From NCBI GenBank assembly GCA_938084875.1, contig CALKFX010000033.1, positions 1 through 9,697 on the forward strand: DNA of 9,697 bases, given 5' to 3'. Position 1 is the stretch's first letter. Every line of letters starts with the position of its first letter. Under the pieces are notes generated by a model that ran no database searches, had not been told where the DNA came from, and worked only from the letters and a program-made list of their open reading frames with translations. Positions 1 to 6,718 of the stretch are shown one piece after another. The stretch comes from an uncultured Flavobacteriales bacterium (GTDB lineage: Bacteria > Bacteroidota > Bacteroidia > Flavobacteriales_D > Parvicellaceae). The translations under genes were made by a program, and so were the position numbers.

Positions 1-242
1 ACTAAAACATCTAAATCTCCACTATCGTATTTTTTTAAAATCTGAACTACTTTTACCAAAGAACCCAATTCACTTAGAGTTGTTTTACCTTGGTATGGAA
101 TCCCAAAGTATTCTCCACTACTTAGACATTCAGTAACTAACTGTAGATACCTAGGTTCAAAAATATGAAGAGTTGTTTGCTCTCCAGGAAATAAAAATAT
201 TCTAAGAGGGAATAATCCATACTGATAATCACCTTTCTTCAT
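1..242 (-). CDS. LON substrate-binding domain protein, N-terminal part (cut by window edge)
   Basis: I translated this from the minus strand. It opens at an ATG (240-242) with an in-frame TAG six bases upstream, so this is the first possible ATG. The visible 80 residues begin MKKGDYQYGLFPLRIFLFPG and continue with a LHIFEPRYLQLV segment. The pattern FPLR-x-FLFPGE followed by L-x-IFEPRY is the hallmark of the LON N-terminal substrate-binding domain (PF02190). Because this domain starts at about residue 10 with no leader, the gene more likely encodes a short stand-alone LON-domain protein (about 200 residues in bacteria) than full-length Lon protease, which cannot be excluded because the rest lies outside the window. 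Stand-alone members have no peptidase or ATPase; their role in bacteria is poorly defined. It is transcribed away from the next gene. Confidence 0.85.
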   Translation of the reverse strand, partial: MKKGDYQYGLFPLRIFLFPGEQTTLHIFEPRYLQLVTECLSSGEYFGIPYQGKTTLSELGSLVKVVQILKKYDSGDLDVL

Positions 243-429
243 CTTCTAATTTTTATGTAAATTTCTTTTTAAAATTTCAAAGTCTAAGAGTTCAAAAAAT
301 ATTCTATCCACATTGAATTATGAATTACTTCAATAAATTCCACCTAATTCATGTAATTTTGAACTTAAAAAATGATCTTTAAACATTATATTAAATGTCT
401 AATTTTTAATTAAATTTGAAAAAAAAATC
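243..429. other. AT-rich divergent intergenic spacer
   Basis: This 187-base spacer separates the leftward LON-domain gene from the rightward membrane-protein gene. It holds no ORF of useful size and no GC-rich hairpin. It must contain the promoters for both directions. On the plus side there is an exact TAnnTTTG box (411-418). On the minus side I see only near matches in which TA and TTTG are three bases apart, so I do not call a promoter for the LON-domain gene. Confidence 0.6.
411..418 (+). promoter_or_regulatory. Possible flavobacterial -7 promoter box (TAAATTTG)
   Basis: The octamer TAAATTTG matches the Bacteroidota -7 consensus TAnnTTTG exactly. No TTG lies at the usual 17-23 bases upstream, so the -33 element is missing or degenerate. 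The box ends only 11 bases before the proposed TTG start at 430, which would leave an extremely short leader. In such AT-rich DNA the octamer could be chance. Confidence 0.3.
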
Positions 430-954
430 TTGAAGAGTAGTAAATACATATTAATATTTAGCCTAATTATTGTAACGGCATTGTCCAATATTTTATTAAC
501 CAATATCCCCAATTTTTCTCCAATTGCATCAGTTGCATTATTTTCAGGATTTTATTTATCTAATAAAAAGCTGGCTCTACTTATCCCAATTGCATGTATT
601 CTAGTTTCTGACTACTTTGTTGGATTTCATTCTTTAATGTGGGCGGTATATCTATCTTTTGCCCTAACTGTTCTTATGGGTATAAAAATGAAGACTTCAA
701 GTGGTAAAAATGTAATTATCAATTCTGTTTTGTCTTCTTTGGTTTTCTTCTTAGTAACTAACTCTGCTGTTTGGTTGATGGGTGGGTTTTACTCAAGTGA
801 TTTAAGTGGTTTTGCTTTGTGTATTTCAATGGGGATTCCCTTTTTCAAATATACTTTGCTAAGCAGTATCGTTTTTTCTGCTGTTCTCTTTGGTGGGTTT
901 CAAATTTTAAACCAACTCATTAATAAATACTTAATCTTTTCTAGAAAGTCTTAA
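430..954 (+). CDS. DUF6580-type six-helix membrane protein
   Basis: This is a 174-residue, very hydrophobic protein with about six predicted membrane helices (roughly residues 5-25, 31-45, 47-65, 70-86, 96-117 and 141-161). It carries the motifs I associate with DUF6580: NFSPIASVALFSGFYL (28-43), SDYFVGFH (60-67), FFLVTNSAVWL (106-116) and GIPFFKYTLL (135-144). Function is unknown. The size and helix count resemble the S (substrate-capture) subunits of ECF vitamin transporters, but that is only an analogy. The start is a TTG: an in-frame TAA lies at 400-402, no ATG lies between it and the first helix, and TTG gives a normal Lys-Ser-Ser-Lys N-terminus. ATT (409) or ATC (427) are the only other nearby options. 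No ECF energizing module (two ATPases and a T subunit) is nearby. Confidence 0.8.
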   Translation: MKSSKYILIFSLIIVTALSNILLTNIPNFSPIASVALFSGFYLSNKKLALLIPIACILVSDYFVGFHSLMWAVYLSFALTVLMGIKMKTSSGKNVIINSVLSSLVFFLVTNSAVWLMGGFYSSDLSGFALCISMGIPFFKYTLLSSIVFSAVLFGGFQILNQLINKYLIFSRKS

Positions 955-976
955 CTAAGCTGACATTTTAATGTTT

Positions 977-993
977 AAACAAAAAATTTGTTT
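977..993. repeat. Small AT inverted repeat after the DUF6580-type gene
   Basis: The arms AAACAAA (977-983) and TTTGTTT (987-993) are perfect complements around a three-A loop, and one further T follows. It sits 22 bases after the stop codon at 954. It could act as a weak terminator, but with a single G-C pair its stability would be poor and the T-run is short. It may equally be chance in AT-rich DNA. Confidence 0.25.
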
Positions 994-1018
994 TCACATT
1001 TTCTGATTTTCAAATCTC

Positions 1019-1026
1019 TATTTTTG
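1019..1026 (+). promoter_or_regulatory. Possible -7 promoter box (TATTTTTG) almost on the start codon
   Basis: TATTTTTG fits the Bacteroidota consensus TAnnTTTG. It ends four bases before the ATG at 1031, so transcription from it would begin at or next to the start codon and give a leaderless message. The nearest upstream TTG (988-990) is 28 bases away, longer than the usual 17-23. The box is therefore tentative. Confidence 0.3.
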
Positions 1027-1030
1027 ATTC

Positions 1031-3523
1031 ATGCTTAAAAGATTACTATTCTTTTTGTTACTGATATCTATTTTATCTTTTCTAGTATTTAATATATTTC
1101 AAAGGTTAGGTGAACAAAGCAAGGTTTATCAAGAACCTCATAAATATTTTCCTGCAAACCCTATTCTTTTCGTTGAGGTCAACGAGTTCTCAAAGACCTT
1201 GCATCATTTTTTTGAAACTAGTATGATTTGGTCCAAATTTGAAGAAGTTTCCAATAATAATCAATATGGAGAACTGATTAAGGAAATTAATTCGTTGATT
1301 AAAGACTCAAATTACAATGAAATATTTAGCGAAGGGTTTACCAATATTTCTTTTTATAATCAAGACAATAAAATTTCGTGGATAATTGCTAAAAATTTCA
1401 CAGAAAAGCAAGACAAAATTTATGATTTAGATTCCAATTTTATTGATTTTTATTTCTTTGATATTTCATACCCCTTTTTAATTATGTCTAATTCTAATAG
1501 CTTAATTGATGAATTTAAGACTAACTACATCTATTTTGAAGAGAAAGAAACGCCCAATGACTTTTCTGAGAAAATGAAATTCTCTAGCGAAATGTCTAAT
1601 ATTTCCTGTTTTATTAATGTAGATAATTTCAAAGCCTTATTAGATTCTATTTCTGACTCGTATAAAAGCGGTGATTTATTGTCTGAGCTACATTCTAATG
1701 AATGGGTTCAATTTGATATTAATTATTCGCCCAATGACATAAAAATTGTGGGTGTTACCAACTACGATACTTCAATGTCACTTCCTTCTCCTGAGTACTA
1801 TGGATTTAAAGATTGGATTCCAGAAGATATTGATTTTATTTCTAAAAATATATTTCATATCCAAACAGATTCTTTAAATCACCAATTGGCATTTAAATCC
1901 TTAGAATTAAAATTCCGAGATTTAATACAGGAAAAAGAACATGAAATATTAATTCTTGAAAGTCAATCAGCTAACTTAGGGTTTAATGAATTGTCAAAAT
2001 TGTTTTTCCTAGACACTCTAAAATTCTCTAAATTAGAAAATGATTTTAGTGTAATTGACTCTAACTTATTGAAGTTATATTTTCCTAATATAACTTTTAA
2101 AAATCGATATGGATTTCAAATTGATCAGTTTCTTTTAATTACTAATCTGGAAGCCAAGAAAGAATTTGATTATCAACTTTCACAAATTAATTCAGATGAT
2201 ATGAATCCCGCAATCTTTAGTGAAAACAAAAATTCTGAATTTGATCAAGAACATTCTCATTTTTCATATAAATCACAACCAGAACTTTTAAAAAAAATTA
2301 CTCTATCCCAAAACGATTTTGACAATACTATTCATAATATCTTTAAATCTATTGGAGGAATAAGTTGGGGAATTAATAATTACAACAATAGAGCACATCA
2401 TGGAGTGTCCCTTAAGAAGTTTTATCCTAAAAAATTAGATAAAAAAATTCTTTGGAAAGTTAATATTCCAAAATTAACTTGGGGACCGTATGCATTAAAT
2501 AACCATAGGTCCGGCACCAAAGATATTATTGTTCAAGATCAAGAAAATACCATTTACTTAATAAGTGCAGGAGGAAAAGTGAAATGGTCTAGAAATCTTG
2601 AGGGGAAAATATTAGGAGGTATTTCTCAGATTGATTCCTATCAAAATAATAAATTCCAAATGGTCTTTAATACTAAATCTAAACTCCATGTTATTGATAT
2701 TCTAGGCAACGAAATAGATGGGTTTCCAATAAAATTTAACTATTTGGCATCTAATCCAGTATCAATTTTTGATTACGACAACAATAAGGACTATAGATTT
2801 TTAATTGCAGGGGATGATAATAAAATACACAATTATAATATTTCTGGAACACAAGTTACTGGGTGGATTCAACCAGAAACAAGTTCGACAATAAATAGGC
2901 AATTAAAACATTTTGCAATTAATGGGTTAGATTATATTTTATCCATTCAAAAAAGTGGAGTCATTAAGTTGCATAATCGAAGAGGTGGAGAGCGTTATAC
3001 CGTTAAGAACAAAGTTTTTTTATCATCCAAAAGTGATTTTGCTATTAATAAATCTTTTGTTATTGATTCAACATCTATAATTTTTGAAGACACATCAAGA
3101 GGGGTTTCTAAATTAGTTTTAGGAAAGACTTGTAAAGAAATTTATTCTATATCAGATAGCATAAAGTCCAATGATAATTCTTGGAATATTTTTGCTAATC
3201 AAAAGTTTAACAAAGTAAATTATTGTCTAAAACAAAAAGAAAGACTTAAAATAATTGATCAAAGTAAAGAAGAGTTTGATTTTCAGTTTTATTATCCTTA
3301 CGATATTTTACATGGCAAAAGATTTGATAATTTCATGGCTATCTTAAATAAAAACACCAACGAGATTCAATTAATTGATAGTAAGTACAATATTAATCCC
3401 AACTTGTTTAGGGCTTCCAAAATGTCTTGCATAGGAAATATAAATAACGACAATTCTAAAGAGCTTATAACAGTTGTAAATAGCAACATTTTAATTTGTT
3501 ACCAAATCCCATCTTTAAATTAG
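1031..3523 (+). CDS. Membrane-anchored envelope protein with DUF3352-like region and C-terminal beta-propeller
   Basis: This 830-residue protein starts with one hydrophobic segment (residues about 3-23, after MLKR) and no lipobox or clear cleavage site. It is probably anchored in the inner membrane with its bulk in the periplasm. Residues about 39-450 open with a YFPANPILFVEVNEF segment and an IW motif, resembling the DUF3352-like families of Bacteroidota. From about residue 474 (WKVNIPKLTWGPYAL) the sequence becomes beta-propeller-like. Blade-type repeats run DIIVQDQENTIYLISAGGKV, then FQMVFNTKSKLHVIDILGNE, then a YRFLIAGDDNKIHNY segment, then YILSIQKSGVIKLHN, and end with a KELITVVNSNILICYQ strand. 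I estimate six or seven blades of the PQQ/VCBS type. Function is unknown; a scaffold or binding role is a guess. The gene is 76 bases after the DUF6580-type gene and 56 before sufS, with no strong terminator on either side, so read-through is possible. Confidence 0.75.
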   Translation: MLKRLLFFLLLISILSFLVFNIFQRLGEQSKVYQEPHKYFPANPILFVEVNEFSKTLHHFFETSMIWSKFEEVSNNNQYGELIKEINSLIKDSNYNEIFSEGFTNISFYNQDNKISWIIAKNFTEKQDKIYDLDSNFIDFYFFDISYPFLIMSNSNSLIDEFKTNYIYFEEKETPNDFSEKMKFSSEMSNISCFINVDNFKALLDSISDSYKSGDLLSELHSNEWVQFDINYSPNDIKIVGVTNYDTSMSLPSPEYYGFKDWIPEDIDFISKNIFHIQTDSLNHQLAFKSLELKFRDLIQEKEHEILILESQSANLGFNELSKLFFLDTLKFSKLENDFSVIDSNLLKLYFPNITFKNRYGFQIDQFLLITNLEAKKEFDYQLSQINSDDMNPAIFSENKNSEFDQEHSHFSYKSQPELLKKITLSQNDFDNTIHNIFKSIGGISWGINNYNNRAHHGVSLKKFYPKKLDKKILWKVNIPKLTWGPYALNNHRSGTKDIIVQDQENTIYLISAGGKVKWSRNLEGKILGGISQIDSYQNNKFQMVFNTKSKLHVIDILGNEIDGFPIKFNYLASNPVSIFDYDNNKDYRFLIAGDDNKIHNYNISGTQVTGWIQPETSSTINRQLKHFAINGLDYILSIQKSGVIKLHNRRGGERYTVKNKVFLSSKSDFAINKSFVIDSTSIIFEDTSRGVSKLVLGKTCKEIYSISDSIKSNDNSWNIFANQKFNKVNYCLKQKERLKIIDQSKEEFDFQFYYPYDILHGKRFDNFMAILNKNTNEIQLIDSKYNINPNLFRASKMSCIGNINNDNSKELITVVNSNILICYQIPSLN

Positions 3524-3579
3524 TTAATCAAAATTTATTCATTTAGTATACTGTCCTATATTTAAACTAATTTTACAAA
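3524..3579. other. Short spacer before sufS with a degenerate -7 box
   Basis: These 56 bases separate the propeller gene from sufS. They contain TATATTTA, one mismatch from the TAnnTTTG box, about 20 bases before the ATG at 3580, but no TTG at the proper distance and no hairpin. sufS may therefore have a weak promoter of its own or be read from upstream. Confidence 0.3.
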
Positions 3580-4785
3580 ATGGACTTTCAAAAAGACTTT
3601 CCTATATTAAAAAGTATTGTTAATGGCAATCCATTAATATACTTTGATAATGCTGCTACTTCCCAAAAACCAAAGTGTGTAATTGAAGCGTTAAGTAATT
3701 ACTATGAAAACATTAATTCCAATGTCCACAGAGGAGTTCATGAACTAAGCCAAAAAGCAACCAGCGAGTATGAAGAAACTAGAAAAATAGTTGGAGATTT
3801 TATAGGCTCAGAAACCCCAGAACAAATTATTTTTACAAAAGGCACAACAGATGGAATAAACATTGTTGCAAGCGCTTGGGCAGAAAACCAATTGCAAAAA
3901 GACGATGAGATATTAATTACTACTATGGAGCACCATAGCAATATTGTTCCTTGGCAAATGCTGTGCGATAAGTTAGGTGCCAAACTTGTGGTATGTCCGA
4001 TAAATGATGCTGGAGAAATACTCATGGATGAGCTTAAAAAATTAATAAGTGATAAAACTAAACTTATTGCGGTAACTCATGTTTCAAACACTTTAGGGAC
4101 GATAAATCCTGTCAAAGAGATTACTAATATTGCTAAAGAAAATAATTGTAAAATTTTAATTGATGCTGCTCAATCTATTCCTCATTTTAAAGTGGACGTA
4201 AATCATTTAGATTGTGACTTTTTGGTCTTTAGTGGGCATAAGATTTTCGCGCCTACAGGAGTAGGAATTCTTTATGTTAAAAAAGATAGATTTGAAGAGA
4301 TGAAGCCCTACCAGGGGGGTGGTGATATGATAAAAGAAGTTTCTTTTGAAAAAACAACTTACAATACATATCCTCATAAATTTGAAGCAGGAACCCCTAA
4401 TATTGCAGGTGTAATTGGATTGAAAACAGCATTAAAATATGTGAACAATATAGGGATAGATAAGATTTCAGAAATTGAAGATGAATTGCTGATATATGCT
4501 CAAGAATCTATTTCAAAAATTAATAAACTAAATATTTTTGGCAATGCTCAAAATAAAGCAAGCGTTATTTCATTTACAGTCGATGGAGTTCATCCTTTTG
4601 ATATAGGCACTTTATTAGATCAATTAGGAATTGCTATTAGAACTGGACACCATTGCACCCAACCACTTATGAAGTTTTTTAATATTCCCGGGACAGCAAG
4701 AGCTAGTTTTGCTTTTTACAATAATAAAAGTGAGATTGATTTTTTTATAGATTCTTTAAAGAGAACCATAAAAATGCTTGAGTAA
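3580..4785 (+). CDS. sufS: Cysteine desulfurase SufS (class V aminotransferase fold, PLP-dependent)
   Basis: SufS removes sulfur from L-cysteine, giving alanine and an enzyme persulfide that feeds Fe-S cluster assembly by the SUF machinery in the cytosol. The 401-residue length is normal. The family N-terminus is present (DFPIL, then LIYFDNAATSQKP at 19-31). PLP-site features follow: HHSN at 118-121, DAAQ at 195-198, and SGHK at 218-221 with Lys221 as the Schiff-base lysine. RTGHHCTQPLM holds the catalytic Cys359, and the short loop around it marks group II (SufS-like) rather than IscS/NifS. The GGGDMIKEVSFE segment is also typical. No sufB, sufC, sufD or sufE lies beside it in this window, unlike the common sufBCDS(E) arrangement, so partners must be elsewhere. 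The stop codon directly abuts the stop of the opposing phosphatase gene. Confidence 0.96.
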   Translation: MDFQKDFPILKSIVNGNPLIYFDNAATSQKPKCVIEALSNYYENINSNVHRGVHELSQKATSEYEETRKIVGDFIGSETPEQIIFTKGTTDGINIVASAWAENQLQKDDEILITTMEHHSNIVPWQMLCDKLGAKLVVCPINDAGEILMDELKKLISDKTKLIAVTHVSNTLGTINPVKEITNIAKENNCKILIDAAQSIPHFKVDVNHLDCDFLVFSGHKIFAPTGVGILYVKKDRFEEMKPYQGGGDMIKEVSFEKTTYNTYPHKFEAGTPNIAGVIGLKTALKYVNNIGIDKISEIEDELLIYAQESISKINKLNIFGNAQNKASVISFTVDGVHPFDIGTLLDQLGIAIRTGHHCTQPLMKFFNIPGTARASFAFYNNKSEIDFFIDSLKRTIKMLE

Positions 4786-6030
4786 CTAAATAAAAAATTT
4801 ACAACTCATTACAGCTGTATCGTCAAGAATCTCCTGATCACCTTTAAAATTATCTAGTTTTTCAAATATTTTTTGATCTAGTTCGTTCATAGTTAAATTG
4901 AAATTGTTTTCAACCACTTCAATTAGATTATCAGTTTCGAAAGGGACTCCATTATTATTTTCTAACTCAACTAATCCGTCCGTATAACAAACAAGCACAG
5001 TGTCTTGCTGAAATTGAATTTTACTTACTTCAATTTTTGGTATTTTCTCTAACATTCCAAGGCCAATGCATCCTTTATTTAAAAATTTAGTTTTTGTTTT
5101 ATTAATTAGCAATGGATAGTTGTGACCAGCATTAATATATTGTAGTGTTTTGTTCTTTTTATTGTAGTGCCCTGCAAAAAAAGTAATAAATTTCTCTCCT
5201 TTGGCAGCATTATTTACATCTTGATTTAAATCCTCAATAAGTTTTTTTAAGGTGATATTTTTATAGTTGTACTTAATATTTGCATGAAGCTTTGCTTGGA
5301 AATGGCTCATTAGTAAAGCGGCAGACATTCCTTTTCCTGAAACATCTGCAATACACAGAAAACATTCATTTTCGTTTAGAAAAATAAAGTCATAATAATC
5401 TCCACCTACTAAATGTTTAGATTCATACCTAGCTGCAATATCAAAAGATTCATCACTTGGAAGATTTATCGGAAAAAGTAGTTTTTGCATTTCTGCAGCA
5501 AGTTCCATCTCTTTCTTATTAACTTCTTGTTCGAGGAGTTCTTTCGAGTATCTTTTATTTTCAATAGCTACAACGATAATACTTGCTAGCGTTTGAATAA
5601 ACGGCATGTGCTTAATTCCTGGGTTTATTGCAATATTATCATCCTCTAAATCCCCAATTAATAAATAGGCAAGTGCTATTTTTTTATGAAAAATTGGAAT
5701 AACAATATCAAATGAATTTAGCGTTTTAATTGACGAAGATTCTATTACTGTTATATCCTTAATATGCGTGAGTTCTTCTTCTACATTTATTTTTTTATTA
5801 AGTCCTTTACCCCCAAAATGAAGTATACAATTCCATTTTTCACTATCATTAGCATATAGAATCAATTTACTAATCCCCAGCTGCTCTCTAAGAATGTATT
5901 CAAAAATCTTTAAAATGTTATCAATGGATAAATTATTATTTATCGCTTTTGTTATCTCTAAAAGAGAGTTTAATTTAAATTCATTTAACTCTAATTTTTC
6001 ATAATATTTTTTTGGCAGCTCTTCTTTCAT
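4786..6030 (-). CDS. GAF plus SpoIIE/RsbU-type PP2C serine phosphatase
   Basis: This 414-residue cytosolic protein has no membrane segment. Residues about 20-160 look like a GAF sensor domain, and about 161-185 form a helical linker with the ELAAEMQKLLFP motif that normally precedes RsbU-type phosphatase domains. The C-terminal PP2C/SpoIIE domain has all expected metal-site motifs: LVGGDYYD (Asp211), ADVSGKGMSAALLM (Asp229), AGHNYPLL (301-308), YTDGLVE (Asp351) and DDTAVM (Asp403-Asp404). It is therefore likely an active Mn/Mg-dependent Ser/Thr phosphatase. Family members dephosphorylate anti-anti-sigma (STAS) proteins in partner-switching pathways; no STAS protein or HPK-like kinase is in the window, so its target is unknown. 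What the GAF domain senses cannot be read from the sequence. It is divergent from rplU and convergent with sufS. Confidence 0.93.
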   Translation of the reverse strand: MKEELPKKYYEKLELNEFKLNSLLEITKAINNNLSIDNILKIFEYILREQLGISKLILYANDSEKWNCILHFGGKGLNKKINVEEELTHIKDITVIESSSIKTLNSFDIVIPIFHKKIALAYLLIGDLEDDNIAINPGIKHMPFIQTLASIIVVAIENKRYSKELLEQEVNKKEMELAAEMQKLLFPINLPSDESFDIAARYESKHLVGGDYYDFIFLNENECFLCIADVSGKGMSAALLMSHFQAKLHANIKYNYKNITLKKLIEDLNQDVNNAAKGEKFITFFAGHYNKKNKTLQYINAGHNYPLLINKTKTKFLNKGCIGLGMLEKIPKIEVSKIQFQQDTVLVCYTDGLVELENNNGVPFETDNLIEVVENNFNLTMNELDQKIFEKLDNFKGDQEILDDTAVMSCKFFI

Positions 6031-6062
6031 TATTTGGCTATTTATATTTAATTCTTTAAGAG

Positions 6063-6084
6063 TTAGAATTCAAAATTGTTCTAA
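6063..6084. repeat. Short inverted repeat in the phosphatase leader
   Basis: TTAGAA (6063-6068) and TTCTAA (6079-6084) are perfect six-base inverted copies separated by ten bases, about one helical turn. They lie at or just after the expected start of the phosphatase transcript, where an operator could sit. Six-base arms in AT-rich DNA are easily found by chance. Confidence 0.2.
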
Positions 6085-6090
6085 ATTTAC

Positions 6091-6116
6091 CAAACATATA
6101 ACCATCAACTCAACAA
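6091..6116 (-). promoter_or_regulatory. Probable promoter of the phosphatase gene
   Basis: Read on the minus strand, TATGTTTG (6098 to 6091) matches the Bacteroidota -7 box TAnnTTTG exactly. A TTG (6116 to 6114) lies 15 bases upstream of it, slightly shorter than the usual 17-23 spacing. Transcription would start near 6085-6088 and leave a leader of about 55 bases before the ATG at 6030. Confidence 0.5.
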
Positions 6117-6141
6117 TTCAGGTGTATTTATTAAGTTCAAA

Positions 6142-6173
6142 TTGTGAGAAGTAAATAAAAGTAGTTACATTTG
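6142..6173 (+). promoter_or_regulatory. Flavobacterial promoter of rplU-rpmA
   Basis: A -33 TTG (6142-6144) and a -7 box TACATTTG (6166-6173, exact TAnnTTTG) are separated by 21 bases, inside the 17-23 range known for Bacteroidota primary-sigma promoters. The expected start is about 6178-6180, giving a leader of some 33 bases before the ATG at 6212. This is the best promoter in the window, as expected for a ribosomal protein operon. Confidence 0.7.
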
Positions 6174-6211
6174 CCACCCTTAAATAAGTAAACAAATTAA
6201 ATTATTAATTT

Positions 6212-6700
6212 ATGTATGCGATTGTAGAAATAGCAGGGCAACAATTTAAAGTTGAAAAAGACCAAAAATATTTCGTACATCAATTAGAAGGAAAACCAGG
6301 ATCAAAAGTAACTTTTGAAAATGTTCTTTTACTAGATGATAACGGTAAAGTATCAGTAGGCGCCCCAGCTGTAAACGGTGTTCAAGTAACTGCAAAAATT
6401 GAACAACATCTTTTAGGTGATAAAGTTATTGTCTTTAAGAAGAAAAGAAGAAAAGGTTATAAAGTTAAAAATGGTCATAGACAAAGGTTAACTGAAATAA
6501 CAGTCCAAGATATTGGGAAAAAAGCAGCGCCTAAAAAGGCAGCTCCTAAGTCTGAAACTAAACCAGCGCCTAAAGAGGCGGCTCCTAAGTCTGAGGCTAA
6601 AGTAGAAACTAAAAAAGCAGCTCCTAAAAAGGCAGCTCCTAAAAAAGCAGCAGCTAAGTCCAAACCAGCTGTAGCTTCTAAAACAAAAAAAGAAAGTTAA
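6212..6700 (+). CDS. rplU: 50S ribosomal protein L21 with long Lys/Ala/Pro C-terminal tail
   Basis: The first 103 or so residues are a standard bacterial L21, a protein that binds 23S rRNA in the large subunit. Visible family segments are MYAIVEIAGQQFKVE at the start, VIVFKKKRRKGYKVKNGHRQ and TEITVQDI. Typical L21 is about 100-105 residues, but this one has 162. The extra residues, from about 103 to the end, are almost entirely Lys, Ala, Pro, Ser, Glu and Thr, arranged as AAPKK-type repeats, and should be disordered and strongly basic like a histone H1 tail. I recall tails of this kind in other Bacteroidota L21 proteins, so it is probably real and not a frame error. rpmA follows after 18 bases in the usual rplU-rpmA operon. 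Confidence 0.97.
   Translation: MYAIVEIAGQQFKVEKDQKYFVHQLEGKPGSKVTFENVLLLDDNGKVSVGAPAVNGVQVTAKIEQHLLGDKVIVFKKKRRKGYKVKNGHRQRLTEITVQDIGKKAAPKKAAPKSETKPAPKEAAPKSEAKVETKKAAPKKAAPKKAAAKSKPAVASKTKKES
6527..6604 (+). repeat. rplU: Two tandem 39-base units inside the L21 tail
   Basis: Units 6527-6565 and 6566-6604 differ at six of 39 positions by my count and encode residues 106-118 (APKKAAPKSETKP) and 119-131 (APKEAAPKSEAKV). A shorter 15-base pattern encoding KAAPK-like units follows at about 6614-6658. The in-frame periodicity of 13 codons suggests growth of the tail by tandem duplication. Confidence 0.85.
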
Positions 6701-6718
6701 TTTTTTAATTCATTCATT

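Noticed and set aside
281..300. Minus-strand near matches to TAnnTTTG before the LON-domain gene
   Set aside because: TA and TTTG are three bases apart, not two, in the candidates, and no well-spaced TTG is present.
3738..4025. 95-codon open frame on the minus strand inside sufS
   Set aside because: It lies wholly antisense to the strongly conserved SufS coding sequence and its translation has no recognisable domain.
6031..6211. Possible small RNA or tRNA in the divergent spacer
   Set aside because: No cloverleaf, GC-rich stem or terminator is visible; promoter boxes account for the region.
6524..6660. Repeat array considered as a CRISPR or regulatory repeat
   Set aside because: The units are contiguous, in frame, and encode a Lys/Ala/Pro tail; there are no unique spacers.
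6475..6663. 62-codon minus-strand frame with Ala/Gly/Leu repeats
   Set aside because: It is the antisense reading of the AAPKK repeats of the L21 tail; the repetitive composition explains why it is open.
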